DNA of 64,000 nt from Schizochytrium sp. TIO01 (taxonomy: Eukaryota; Sar; Bigyra; Thraustochytrida; Thraustochytriidae). The stretch spans positions 742,600-806,599 of the forward strand of contig SMSO01000031.1 in assembly GCA_004764695.1 (NCBI GenBank), given 5' to 3'. This document shows, piece after piece, positions 30,705 through 42,200 of this stretch (position 1 is the stretch's first letter; the number at the start of each line of letters is the position of its first letter). The notes under the pieces were generated by a model. That model saw nothing but the letters and a program-made list of their open reading frames with translations. It was not told where the DNA came from and searched no databases. Position numbers and translations under genes: made by a program.

Positions 30705-31874
30705 TTAGTTTACCTGCTTATTCCACCAGGAAGGGAACTTGGGCACTTGAGCAGGCTGCCCTGCCACAGAGAACGCTCCGTCCTGGGTCCACTTGGTTTC
30801 TGCGTCGTCCTCGAGACGCATGAGTGCAAGTCCAATGTTTGCGGCGGGCGAAAAGGCCACAAGTTTGCCCGGGGCACGGTTGCTGCCATTGTCCTCGATA
30901 TTTCCACGCTCTAAATCAATCGGGAGTTCAAGCTCAAGACCTTGAGGCACTCCACCAATCTTAATTCCAGCCAGGAGGCCCCGCTCCTGAACTGTGTGCT
31001 CACCTACAGTCAGAGGTACAACCCGCTTGCGAACGAGGCCCTTAAAATGCGTGCGTGCCACTAATTCTTGGCCTGTGTAGCAACCCTTATGAAAGTTAAC
31101 TCCATTGAGTTTCTCAAGATTATACTCCAGCGGGATGCCTCCATCAACCTCCATACCTTCGGGCACTCCGCAAAGAAGTCTGAGTTGATCGTAAAAGTGC
31201 TTTGGCGCTTCCTTAAGTCCCAATTTCCCCAGAATTTTCCTGGTGGCATCTTCGTGCTTTGCCGAAGCCACAACCCTGAAACCAAGCGTTTCATCGCGGG
31301 GGTCCTTAACCACAGCTCCTGCCGGAATTTCGTGAAGGCCTTGTGACAACTTGTCATCGCCACCCATAACAGCCCACACGTTGTACCTTCCCGCGGCATC
31401 TTCGATGGTGACGTTAGCCCTGAGCTTAAAGAGTTTGAGCAGCTTCATCACCCTCTGTCGAACGCTCTCATGGACGTCAAGAAGATATGCATCTTCCGCG
31501 ACACGGTGCACAATGGTCTCGGCGAGCATGCGGCCTTTGTTGGATAAGAACGCTGCGAATTGTGCTTCGTCCTCAGCTTGCAATTTCGTCAAGTCGTTCG
31601 TCACGAGGCCCTGCAAAAAATGAACAGCGTCGGGTCCGCTCACCTCCACGATGCTACGGTCCTTAAGCTTGCGGAATGCGAGGTCTTCCGAGGCTGCGGC
31701 TTTGACATCTTTGCTATCTTGGCCATCCTTGAGATCTTTGGCCTTTTGGGCCTCAGAGTCATCGACCTTGGCGCCGCTAGAGAACAATCGCGGTGCCCCG
31801 AGAGCATTGCATGAGGCACCTCGGATTAGGGATGGAGCCGCGGGCCGTGCCGCGAGCCTTGCAAATGCGAGCAT
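30705..31874 (-). CDS. IBA57: IBA57, mitochondrial Fe-S cluster assembly factor (YgfZ/GcvT-like)
   Basis: 389 residues from the ATG at 31872-31874. The frame is open for 34 codons further upstream, but the chosen start gives a typical mitochondrial presequence (MLAFARLAARPAAPS.., Arg/Ala/Ser-rich, no acidic residues). The signature of the YgfZ/IBA57 family, KGCYTGQE, lies near residues 262-269, followed by LVRKRVVPL. The N-terminal aminomethyltransferase-like fold starts with a SIVEVSGPDAVHFLQGLVTND stretch typical of the family. IBA57 works with ISCA1/ISCA2 in maturation of mitochondrial [4Fe-4S] proteins. The frame is intact, and the gene is richer in G+C than the surrounding spacer. An acidic/Lys-rich insert (residues about 40-60) lies between presequence and domain. 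Confidence 0.93.
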   Translation of the reverse strand: MLAFARLAARPAAPSLIRGASCNALGAPRLFSSGAKVDDSEAQKAKDLKDGQDSKDVKAAASEDLAFRKLKDRSIVEVSGPDAVHFLQGLVTNDLTKLQAEDEAQFAAFLSNKGRMLAETIVHRVAEDAYLLDVHESVRQRVMKLLKLFKLRANVTIEDAAGRYNVWAVMGGDDKLSQGLHEIPAGAVVKDPRDETLGFRVVASAKHEDATRKILGKLGLKEAPKHFYDQLRLLCGVPEGMEVDGGIPLEYNLEKLNGVNFHKGCYTGQELVARTHFKGLVRKRVVPLTVGEHTVQERGLLAGIKIGGVPQGLELELPIDLERGNIEDNGSNRAPGKLVAFSPAANIGLALMRLEDDAETKWTQDGAFSVAGQPAQVPKFPSWWNKQVN

Positions 31875-34802
31875 GGTTTTCTGGGAGCGGATTTCGGATG
31901 GAGTCGTATAGAATGATGCCGATGGCTCGCCGAATCCGTGGCCGAAGGTTGGCAGGATATGCCGACGGGGGCCCACGAAGTTTGTGAAGACCCGCTTGGG
32001 GGTGTTTTGGAGCCTAGTCCCACGCTTTCACGCGGTAAATATACGAGAGACTGCTGCTCTGCGCCTCGCCAGGCAGTTCTTGGTCTGCTTCACGAGCTCA
32101 CGCAGCAAGGAGTGCTGCAACTACCATATTAATCCCGTATTTAATTTTGAAAACCAAACTCGCGGGCATTGTTGATTCCCCAAAACATCCAAACCTTGTG
32201 CATCTTAATCATGCTGTAAACTACGTCAAACTCAAAACAAACCTATGCAACAGAGTCCACAGATGACGGAAGTTCTATGACAATAAATGTGAGAGGTTTG
32301 CGGATATGACGAGTGAGTTATTGGGTGTTGAACGATAGCTATATTCCGTTGAGGCCGCTTGAGGATGCCCTGAAGTCGCCCTGGGGTACTAGTATGCGTT
32401 TGCGCTCACTTTTTGAGAGACTAAATCGCATACGAGAATGGATAGAGAGAAAAGAAGAAGCTGAGGAAGAAGGAAAGAAAAGAGAAGCGAAGAAAGAAAA
32501 GAAGATGAATGAACGTACGAATAAATGATGACGAATGAGAGAAGGAATGAAAGAAAATCGAACAAACGAAACTGGGAATCAGATTTGCGGTGAGGAAGAA
32601 ATCGCCATTCAACCTGCAGACCCACCGAAGGGACTCGTTCAAGCCCTGCCAGTTACAATGTGCACAAATGCGATCAAAGAGATTCCATGCATTTTCATAT
32701 ACGCAGCGGCGTGACATTCACTCATCCATTTATTTATTTATTTATTTTATTCATCCATCATCTGCTTTCCATCAATGGCGGAGCGTGCTTCAGGAACGAA
32801 GAGGAATGAATGAATGAATGAATGAATGAATAACGAAGAATCGCTTCTGCGATGGACTCAGTGCCTTTTTTTTCGAGCTGGCAAAAGCTTCTCGCCCACT
32901 GCAAGCAGCGCAACCTATCGAGCTAAAACAAACCCCTGCGCCTGTGGATTAAACCACAATCGAAACCGCAATCGTTTGCCATCACTCGACGTCATTTCTC
33001 ATGCAACGACCAACACGATTGTGGAGCAGCTGAACATCGTTGCATTCATCCACAGAAGATGCCATTACTACTGAGCTACTACTGTTTTGGGTAGAAGGCA
33101 TCCTTTTTGAAGGAGTCACAGCTGAGTGATCAGGACTAGATCGGAGACGACGGTGAGGCGCGTGCACGCTGAAGCCCATAAAAGATGTGGATGTGGCCTT
33201 GGAGGAATGGAATGCTTGTGCTTGGTAAGGACTGAGAGATTATAGTGGCGGGCTCGCAGTGGAGCTCCTTGGTGTCGAATGTCAGCTTCAACTTAGGTTG
33301 CTCGAAATTTTCCGACCTGAGACAAAACTATAGCCAGGGTCCGAGGCAGCCGATATCGTATACATATTTTCGTTGAGGTGGCTTAAACTAGAGGGATCTG
33401 AGAAACTGCTCCGTGAAGTCTGAGACAGCCTCAGTTGTGGAGACGTAATTGCGTGTAATAAAGTATTAGGCTGTAAAAAGCGTACGAGTTCTTCATCCTC
33501 TATAAGGTATTCATTTAAAATGTTTAAGGTGTACTTCGATTTTGCAATGCTACAGATAGCGGACTGAGCTTGGGTGGGATGCATCTATAGCTAAAACAGT
33601 CGCTGGCAGGCATTATTTAAGCCAAGCATTATGAATTAATTAATTAATATGGTGCTTTTTGAGGCTTTACTTCAATTTCTTTTTGCTCCTTTTGATACAA
33701 ACATACACTTATAAGACTGCAGTGCCGCTGCAGTGCTAGCAACCAAAATTTGCATATTTCTGGCTACACGTCAGTCAGTATCTCCCTCAATATTGCAATA
33801 TGTTGCGCTGTGAGCGACGCTTGTTTCTCACGGCGTTTTTTCTTACCAGTGTCGCTACAAAATTAAACATTGTACGGGCCTTCCAAGCCCCTGACTCTCT
33901 CTAGCAATAATATCCCCAGCCCTCCCTGTCGCCTTTTGCCACACTCTCCAATGAACTCATTCGACTTTGACTCGGTTTTCACATGGCCACCTCGACAACA
34001 AATAACTGTCGCTCCTGGCTACCTATCCCTACTACATACCTAGCCTTAACCATAACACCCCGTCCAAACTATCGCATACTATCTATCCTCTATTTCCAGT
34101 ATCCAAAATAGAACGATGCCATTCTGCAGAACACCTCAAAGGAACGCTCTGTGGGTACCATAATAGGAGCACTTACTATAAACTGTAGCAGTGCGCGGAA
34201 GGGCACAAAGAGCGGTCGATTCCTAACGTCGGCCCGTAAGTACGCTATAAATGTTTGCACAGTAGAGTATTCAGAATTAAGCGACTTATAGGGAGCGCTG
34301 TAAGTGAGTTATACGTAATAGAAGAGAGCGCTTTGTTCATTCATTCATTCATTCATTCATCTTGAGCTAAGATGTTTTTTTTCTTTTGTTTTTTTGTTGT
34401 TTCGATCATCGCTAGCGTCGCGTTTTTGCCGTGCAGTCTACGACTGTCAGCGTCCGCAACGCGTAGCAGCGGTGCCCTTGGGGGTTAATCGAAGTGCGTG
34501 TCACGAGGTCCGTGTCTGGGCTGCTAGGTGACTGTCCCAGCACCCTCGTCTGTGCTCTGATCTCTAGCTCGACATTTCATCGGGCTGGCTGGCGGCGGCG
34601 GCGGCTCAACTTCTCGATACCTTTGGCGGAGTTCACTTGACGGCTACGCCGCGTAGGACTTCTTGACCACGCTTGACGCGAGGTGGTGCAGGGCACTTTC
34701 GTTTAGGAGCAACGGATTCTCAGTGCTGACGTCCGGTGCATTTTCATAGCGAGATTGGACGTGTATTTGCGGTTAATTTGATTTGCTATCGACTAGGCTA
34801 CC
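31875..34802. other. Intergenic region upstream of RPB3
   Basis: Divergent spacer between IBA57 and RPB3. It holds short tandem repeats (TTTA near 32728-32748, GAAT near 32804-32832, ATTC near 34337-34360) and a purine-rich tract (32440-32520). The last 400 bases are G+C-richer and should carry the RPB3 promoter and 5'UTR. Possible coding pieces at 32982-33584 are listed separately. Confidence 0.5.
32982..33584 (-). other. Two adjacent minus-strand ORFs, possible small gene
   Basis: 33584-33288 encodes 98 residues from an ATG (SIAKSKYTLNILNEYL.., then Ser-rich). 33179-32982 encodes 65 residues (PSKRMPSTQNSSSSVVMASS..). Both are Ser-rich and of similar style, and could be two exons of one small gene with the junction at about 33180-33300. 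No domain is recognised and no splice pair is certain. Chance ORFs remain quite possible. Confidence 0.25.
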
Positions 34803-35816
34803 ATGGAACAGGCAAAACCTCTCGTGCGCAGTGTGCGTGATCCCAAGGTCGAGATTCTCGAGCTAAAGGAGGACTTTATCAAATTCATCTTGAGCGACAC
34901 AGACGTCAGTGTGGCCAATGCTCTGCGTAGAGTGCTTATTGCAGAGACACCAACCGTGGCTATTGATCTTGTGACGATTCATGAGAACTCATCGGCTTTG
35001 CATGATGAGTTTATCGCTCACAGATTGGGCCTCATCCCGATTCGTATTACATCCCAGGAGGGCGTTACAGGCATGAACTACAAACAGGATTGCTTCTGTG
35101 ATTCTATGTGTCCCCGGTGCTCCGTTAAGTTCACATTGGATGTGAAGCATGACGATCCGGACGAGGCTGTCCGTCTTGTCACGAGTGCTGACCTCAAGTC
35201 AGATACTGCTGAAGCTGTACAGTATTCTTCGTTGGATGAGGAGGAATTTGTGCGTGACTTAAGCCCAGACCGGCCCATGGGTATTACCATTGTCAAACTC
35301 GGATATGGTCAGCGCATCAAGTGCGAGTGCATTGCCGTGAAAGGTATCAGCAAGATCCATGCCAAATGGTCCCCTGTCAGTGTTGCTACCTTCGCCTATG
35401 ACCCCGTCATCGAGCTCAATGATGCGCTCATGGATGAAGTTAGCGATGCGCAAAAGAAGGATTTTGTGGAGTCGTGCCCTGTTGAAGTCTTCTCTTTCGA
35501 TTCGCAGACCGGCAAGGTTGCCGTGGACAAGCCCAGTGCATGCATGTTCTGTGATGAGTGTGTCAAGGTCGGTGAGGGCTGGAAAAAGAGTCACGAAGAG
35601 GACAATGTGGTGTCTGTCACTCAAGCTCCGAACCGATACATTTTCAGTGTGGAGACCACGGGTGCGTTGAAGCCTGAAGATGCCGTGTTTTCAGCGCTTA
35701 AGGTATTGCAGGACAAACTCCAGCTCATCCAAAAGCACTTGTCCAACATTAACTCGGATGAAGTGCCGCTCATGGAAGGCCAGGGTGGCTTTGTAGATAC
35801 CGGTGGCTTCATCTAA
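34803..35816 (+). CDS. RPB3: RNA polymerase II subunit RPB3
   Basis: 337 residues, close to the usual 270-330. The start ATG has a strong context (accATGG). The alpha-like dimerisation domain is clear: the SVANALRRVLIAE helix near residues 36-48 and HDEFIAHRLGLIPI near 67-80. The zinc-loop cysteines sit at residues 97, 99, 103 and 106 (CFCDSMCPRC), followed by VKFTLDV. The insert and distal dimerisation part follow (GISKIHAKWSPVSVATF; late TGALKPEDAVFSALKVL). RPB3 pairs with RPB11 as the platform for Pol II assembly. The extra length is at the C-terminus (..EVPLMEGQGGFVDTGGFI). The RPC40/AC40 paralogue is less likely, given the Pol II-type cysteine loop. Confidence 0.96.
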   Translation: MEQAKPLVRSVRDPKVEILELKEDFIKFILSDTDVSVANALRRVLIAETPTVAIDLVTIHENSSALHDEFIAHRLGLIPIRITSQEGVTGMNYKQDCFCDSMCPRCSVKFTLDVKHDDPDEAVRLVTSADLKSDTAEAVQYSSLDEEEFVRDLSPDRPMGITIVKLGYGQRIKCECIAVKGISKIHAKWSPVSVATFAYDPVIELNDALMDEVSDAQKKDFVESCPVEVFSFDSQTGKVAVDKPSACMFCDECVKVGEGWKKSHEEDNVVSVTQAPNRYIFSVETTGALKPEDAVFSALKVLQDKLQLIQKHLSNINSDEVPLMEGQGGFVDTGGFI

Positions 35817-37616
35817 GATTTATGCAGCATACAATCATACTTTTACTCCTTTAAAAACACCAGCGACAGAATCAACAACGACAATCTTGTCATTTCCATT
35901 AAACATCCTATATTCAGACCCTTTTATCAGACCCTTTCTCCTCCTGTCCAAGGTTTTTGACAGTCATAGTTGCACAATAAGTAGCATTATTAATAGTAGC
36001 AGAGGCAACACTATTTACGTAAACTGTTCAGCGAAACTCGTTTCTCCCGCCAATGGCCGCAATTACTTCAAAGTTGGAACATATCTGAGCTTAGCTCTGC
36101 CAATATGATAGTTCAATTGCTATGGCAGCATGATCTGTAGCACGAAGTTGCAACGACGGTTTCTCGTTGTATTTGACAGCATTTCTGTTCAGCATCACCC
36201 ATTAGCCCTCCCCCTTCTCCCCTTCGATAACATGCCAAAAATGTTGCATTTCTCTATCTCGCTCAACAGCTGAGTGCAAATGACGCATTGATTCAATATC
36301 CATTATTGATATTTTTACCTCTTCTCTTCTTACCTTTGCTGGTTTCTTGTGATGTCAAACTTCTGTCGAATCCTCTCAAACATGAGAAAGATGTGTAATG
36401 CTCTTGAAAAATATATATTAAGAATTCTGATTTTTAGAGTGTTTTAAGATGAGGTTTTAGCAAATCCTTCTGTTTCATAATTACTTGCTAGTCTCTAAGC
36501 TTTTAGTCCAAACGATTAAAAAACTAAAAGAGACTCTTTTGTTTCTTTGCTTGTTTTCACAGAACTGCACACCTTTTAATTAATATGAGGAGTCCGATGC
36601 TACGCAGTTTAGAATAAATGTGTTTCCATGGTGACAAATGTATATGTAAATTGTCTGCACAACATTGAAGCCCGTTATACTGATAATCTACTGTAACAAA
36701 CAGTATCACCAATTTTACAAAAATATCTTGAACATTCTGTGAACAACTGATTATTGTTCGTGTGCATGCGAGTAAACGAGTTTTCACTAGCTTGAAACAT
36801 CTGAACTACGAAATTTTAAAAATATCTTTGATAAAGACTCATCAAAGTTGAGCTTACAAGTAGTAACTATTTGTATAGAAAGCCGAACAAACTTATGATG
36901 TCCGAATTTGTTTCATTCAAACTTTAAAAAGGTGCTTAGGGCAGCCTTACAATGAAATAATGTGAGGCCTAATATAAATCGAGTGGAACGGCTCCGAGAT
37001 CGCTAGATACGCTGACAGCTGAGCTTTGCTCAAGGACTCAATCTGGCAAAAGCAGATATTTATGTATCTGAGCTGCCTTTATTCTCACGCTTTCAACTAT
37101 TACATACATCCCAAATCGCCTGATTACTGTGCAGAACTAAAGGGTGTTATTCAAAGGATATTACATTATTCAGCTTTTGGTTAAGCTGTACGAATAGGTA
37201 TTGAGGAGTTATAAGCAAAACGTTTAGATTCACGTGGGTACCATATTGGGTTGCGTGTCAAGGTTTCATTAGAATTGAGACTAAAGGGGAATCGATATTT
37301 CGTTTTGATTAAAATGCAGAATGATTTTAATAAAAGGAAAAGAAATAAGAATATAACAAGGCTGCCAGCTCATAACATGAGCTGCTGCCTGTGTGTCCAA
37401 ACTGCAAAACTGGTAGGGGAAGCGTTTAATTACGGCCTCGGTAGCGCTATTGCAATTCTTGCTTCATTTAATGTGTATGTTGCTTTGCTTTGCTTACATT
37501 GTTGTTTGTTTCGGAATGAGGAATAATAAAACACCAACGAGCAAAACGGGATGTGTACACCTTCTGTGCAATTTCAACTAAGCATAAAGGACACTTCAGC
37601 TTCTACCAATTTTAAT
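35817..37616. other. Intergenic, convergent RPB3 / JMJD6-like
   Basis: AT-rich spacer with no convincing ORF on either strand. The first hundred or so bases are RPB3 3'UTR. Nothing else recognised. Confidence 0.5.
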
Positions 37617-39284
37617 TTACTCATCGTCACTGCTGTCGCTATCGTCACTTCCACTACTACTGCTTCCGCTGCTATTGCTGCCGCCAGAGGAACTAGCACT
37701 TTCCTTGTCTTTGTCAGACTCTTTCTTCTTTTGAGATTTTTCATTCTCACGGTCTTCCTGCTCACGACGTTTTTTCTCTTTCTTGGCAACCTTACGGCGG
37801 CGACGACGTTCATCAGCCTCGTCAATCTCCTGATCGAGATCAAAGTTGTCGAGCTTGTCGAGATCATAACTGCGCTGTTCAAGGTCCTTGCGTTCAATGG
37901 CCAAGGCCTTGCGCCATGTCCGAGCCATCTTACGGCGGCCTGTGCGAGTCTGGCGCCATACACGATCAAAGTTTCCAGTGCTGCAAAAGTTCTGCGTTAC
38001 AGCTACGGTAGTGTCAAGGTTAAGCACAGCGTGCCACCAGTCTGAAGGTACAAAGACAGTCTCACCTGGCTTCTGGATAAACTGGATCATCTTGCTACGA
38101 AGTTCAGGCCCGCCTTTTTCGAGAATGCGGGGTAAGATATAGTCATTCCAATCGATAGGTTCGTCATCCTCTTTGTCCCAATTCACGAGTGAGCGGCCCT
38201 TGATAACCGACTTGGGAATGTCAGGGGGGAAGAGCGTCCAAAGCTTGTGACCCCGGATAAGTGTGTTCCACGCCGAGGTCCCCAGGGGATCATCATGCAT
38301 GCCTGTGCCCGAGCGTTCCGGGCCAATGAGCATCCACCGATGAGGCGGGCGACGACGAGATCCGACGTGGCGAAAGAGGTCCTCCTTGAACAGATGCGGC
38401 ACCTTGTACTCCTGCAGAAACTGTTTGCTGATACGATCATCATCAAAGTGAGAATCGAATATATACAGTGGACTGTCATCGACCTTGGCTCCACCCTCCG
38501 TGTCGCCATTCATGTACCGCAGGAAGTGCTTGAGCTTGAGTTTGATTGCATAACCTTCGTCATCCTCACCGCACTTGTACCGCCGCTCACCGAACTCTTC
38601 GCGAAGGCGCTTGAGACCCCACTCGGTACGCGCGGGCCAATCATCAGCGAGGCCATGGATCAGGCAAGGCTGTGGGTTTTGTTCGAACTCCTGCCGAAAA
38701 CGCTCCAGCGAGTAGCAATCTCCATGAATACGCTTCACGTTGTCCAGACAATCACGCTTCAGCCTTTCCCTGAGTTCCGGCCAACGCTTATAATGCTCAT
38801 ATTTGCCCCAGTCACGGACCTTGACGTCTGTACGGTGGTCTCGCTTCGCTTTACGCACAAGCTTTGCTGTGCGGCCTCCAAAAGGCTTTGTGACGAAGTC
38901 ATTTAACTCGTCCTCGTAAAACTCCCGCCACATCGCCTCACTGCGCTCCCAAAAGACAGCATCGTCGCCCTTTTTGTCTGAGGGGGCTTCTGGGGATTTC
39001 ACAGCAGCACTCTCGTTTTCAGACTCTTTTAAGGTCTCTTCAGATTTGGCTGGCGCTTGAGGCGGATTCTCAGAGTTATCAGTACTTTGAGATGTGATTT
39101 CACCTTCAGGCTGACCCTCTCCAGCAGCAGAGGATGCCTTATCCGAGCTTGGGGAGTCCTCAGGAACTGAAGGCTTTGAATCTTGCTCCTTCATCTTCTC
39201 CACAACGTCCGAAACGTTATCCATGGCGTTCTTGGCGCTCGTGGAGCTTGAGGACTGGGTCTCGGGGCTCTCACCACCGCCCAT
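37617..39284 (-). CDS. JMJD6: JMJD6-like JmjC-domain 2-oxoglutarate oxygenase
   Basis: 555 residues, longer than the roughly 400 of animal JMJD6 because of an acidic Ser/Glu/Lys-rich N-terminal extension of about 125 residues. The JmjC core is well conserved: SGTGMHDDPLGTSAWN gives the HxD iron ligands near residues 328-330, GHKLW the 2-oxoglutarate lysine near 345, and VPSDWWHAVLN the distal His ligand near 416, followed by TVAVTQNF. Upstream DNVKRIHGD and PCLIHGLADDWPA match the family's N-terminal part. The C-terminus is a basic RRRR/KKEKKRREQ segment and then a Ser-rich acidic tail, as in animal JMJD6. Such enzymes hydroxylate lysines of splicing-related proteins and have been reported to demethylate arginines. 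Nuclear location is likely from the basic clusters. The start ATG is the first in frame. Confidence 0.94.
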   Translation of the reverse strand: MGGGESPETQSSSSTSAKNAMDNVSDVVEKMKEQDSKPSVPEDSPSSDKASSAAGEGQPEGEITSQSTDNSENPPQAPAKSEETLKESENESAAVKSPEAPSDKKGDDAVFWERSEAMWREFYEDELNDFVTKPFGGRTAKLVRKAKRDHRTDVKVRDWGKYEHYKRWPELRERLKRDCLDNVKRIHGDCYSLERFRQEFEQNPQPCLIHGLADDWPARTEWGLKRLREEFGERRYKCGEDDEGYAIKLKLKHFLRYMNGDTEGGAKVDDSPLYIFDSHFDDDRISKQFLQEYKVPHLFKEDLFRHVGSRRRPPHRWMLIGPERSGTGMHDDPLGTSAWNTLIRGHKLWTLFPPDIPKSVIKGRSLVNWDKEDDEPIDWNDYILPRILEKGGPELRSKMIQFIQKPGETVFVPSDWWHAVLNLDTTVAVTQNFCSTGNFDRVWRQTRTGRRKMARTWRKALAIERKDLEQRSYDLDKLDNFDLDQEIDEADERRRRRKVAKKEKKRREQEDRENEKSQKKKESDKDKESASSSGGSNSSGSSSSGSDDSDSSDDE

Positions 39285-42200
39285 GACTACTGATCTCGCG
39301 TAAATGCGTGGTTCTCCAAGCTACAGGGGCCTCGGAGGGAAGCCTGCGATTATTTAGTGCTTACGTGACGTGCAAAGAACCTTGCTCGCGCAGCAACACC
39401 TGCGAGAGCGCCTGTCTTGCAGCCCGGTTTCAGAATTGGCTGGCGCTCACGATCGTCCTCACCGCCACGAATCGTCTCGAGTCCTGTAATTTGTAAGTTG
39501 AGCTTTTCAATTTTGTTCTATTATAACTGCCGTCCCTAAACTGTGCTATACGAGAGCTACTATTGAGAAAACTAGCAAATAGTTCACTGTGCGAAGTCGA
39601 TAACAGACAAACAAATCTCTCATCACACGCACACCCTCTTTGATATATGCTTGGGCTCATTGCTCAAAGGCGGTCTCTGCGTGCTGCATGCTGCTCAAAG
39701 GGGGGCTCAGAGGATTGTGTTGGGTCCCGACAATGTTTTGTGGAGCAGGTATAGCTCATAATTGTTAAAGGCAGGAAGCTTGGGTTTTGCGGTAGGTGTG
39801 CAGCTTTACTGGAGAGGCCTGTGACCGGCGAGGTTCTAATAAATCATAATGAAGCCCTATGAAAGGTAGTACGTAGAACAAGCGCGTATCGGAATGCTCG
39901 TTCAAGCTGGCCATGTAAAAATTTGAGGAGGAGTATGCGACACAAGCAGGGACTGAAAATGTACAAAGAGGTAATTCACTTGATCACTATAGTCTTTATC
40001 GTTGTACTTTGCATTATAGAGACAATTTATATGGGTGGAGAACGATGAGATCTCCATGATGATATTTCTGCTGCTCAGGCCAGGATTGCTATAGCATATT
40101 GAAGATTAGGGATTCATATTTGTATGGTTGCCATTATTGAAAATAAAAGTATTCGTATTTGCATGCGCAAAAAGCAGTTGTTACAACATGGACGATAACA
40201 AAGCAACTTGAATTCGCTGAAAGAGTAAACCAAGTAATCGTGACGCTTTACTAGTGAGAGTAATCTTCATTTCCATTTCGTCGGTCATATTTTTGTGTTT
40301 GATAATCTTTTGCAGACACTTCATCTCCTACTAGCTATGAAAAATCAGTGTTATCTCTTCCTGGACCTGCATTGTCCTCCACACCGGCAAAACTTTGGAG
40401 CAAGCTCCGGCCGACGTGGACTTGGGTAGTATCTCGGCTTCCCTCGCAGTAGTGGGGAGCTTCTTCAAGGAAAAACAGAGTTTAGCATACAACTTTTGTT
40501 TTGTAACAGCCAAACTTGAGCATGAAGTAACAAATGCAGAACATCAATATTTTCACTCTTTGATTCCATATACAAAGGCAGTCGAGGAGATGTCCCCTTC
40601 GGTTTCGGTATCAAGAACTTCAGGGAGACTTCACGATAAGTTGTAGTGCTCAACTTATTTGATAGGTGAAACTATTAAACTAACGAAGGAAGCCATGCAA
40701 AACAATGCAATTGTGCCGACTGGCGCAGCGCAATTTCATCTGTGGTCTAGACATACAATCTGGGCTCCCACTAGGTTTTTCGTTGTCACACCTCTTGTTG
40801 CCTGACATTGCATCGCAGTTACCATGGGGCATTGGTCCGGTCTCTCGAACCGGGCTACTCAAGGCCGGGTATCTGTAATGTCCCCGGCCGTTTCAGCTTG
40901 TGCAACTTTGGGCGCAATCCGCCATCAGGGACTACAGCATCACAGTATATCAGTATATATATATGAAATTTACAATTTAGGGACATGTCTATCGCCCGTG
41001 CTCCTGTCCTAAAAGTAGGCAGAACTATTCACGGGACCATGAACTTATTAAATTCCAGAACTATTTTATCATTTGTGGTATAGAATGGACAGGCAGCCTT
41101 CAAGTCCCAAATACACCCCAACAGCAGAGTTTGGATAGAACACGGTTGCTTTAGTCCCAATACAACATGTTAAGTTCGCATCCCCTCATCCTGATATCTA
41201 CTCCTCGTAGCCACTATTTTTCTGAGCCATTGTATGACTGATTTAGGGTCACGAATGTAAAGAACCCCCTTGTAGCCACTATAGCCACTCCCACACTGCA
41301 TTTATCGCCCGTACCGAGCTTTCCTGATAAGTGTTCTACAAGAACTTGTTTGTAATGCCCCGCTTCGCTGACAGATGCGCTTCCGGTGAATTTTCTATTC
41401 GAGTTCTTCCTAATGTAACCGTATTGAGGACTCGGGTTCTTCACGTGCCGTCCGCCCGACATACTATTTCTGAGTTCATTGTATCTTCTCCAAGTCTTCA
41501 AACGGTAGGTATGATAAGCCAGCCTGAGCCCCTGAGCTCCTGCTTTCCATCTCTGGCCTTACTACGTAGAGGTCCATCGAGAAAAACTGCTAGGTGCTTG
41601 GTCTATTTTGCTGGCTCGTGTTCTTGGGTGTGAATTAGAATAAGATGTGTAAGATGAGTCCTTCGCAATTCTACCTTTGCGCGAAAGCATTTGCAGAAAG
41701 ATCCATACTCAGTTACATTTACAGACTCCAGTGCAAATTGTAATTGACTCGACATTCGGAAACCTGCGCGGCAAAGTAAGTGGTCGCATGCATTTGACCT
41801 CAGCTCGAACGTTGAATGTGAAGTTGGATAGAGTGGGCCCTATCTCGGGTCCTTTCTGTTTCCCGTCAAGGTTCGCAGCAGTCGCTGAACGGAATTTCTA
41901 AAACGGGTAAGCCAATGCAGCGCTTTAGATCATTGCGCTTCAAGAATGGAAATCATTCTCGCCATTGCTGGAAGGATGACTTTCCTGATTCCGGTGGCCA
42001 AGACGATTTCTGTTTTCATATGGAAGGGAGCCAGTTTTTCGATGATGCCCACCTTTTCGGGTACTAGTCTGAGCTGGGGGTTCAATGCAGAGGATTGGTT
42101 GGATGAACGGGCGTATAAGTGGCGGATTGCTCGAGCTCGACTTGATTTTTTGTCTCCAATTAAATCCTTTGGCCCAAGATGATGGTAAATTCTGTAGTTC

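Noticed and set aside
37551-38045. 164-codon plus-strand ORF
   Set aside because: Antisense shadow of the JMJD6-like coding sequence and its Ser-rich tail.
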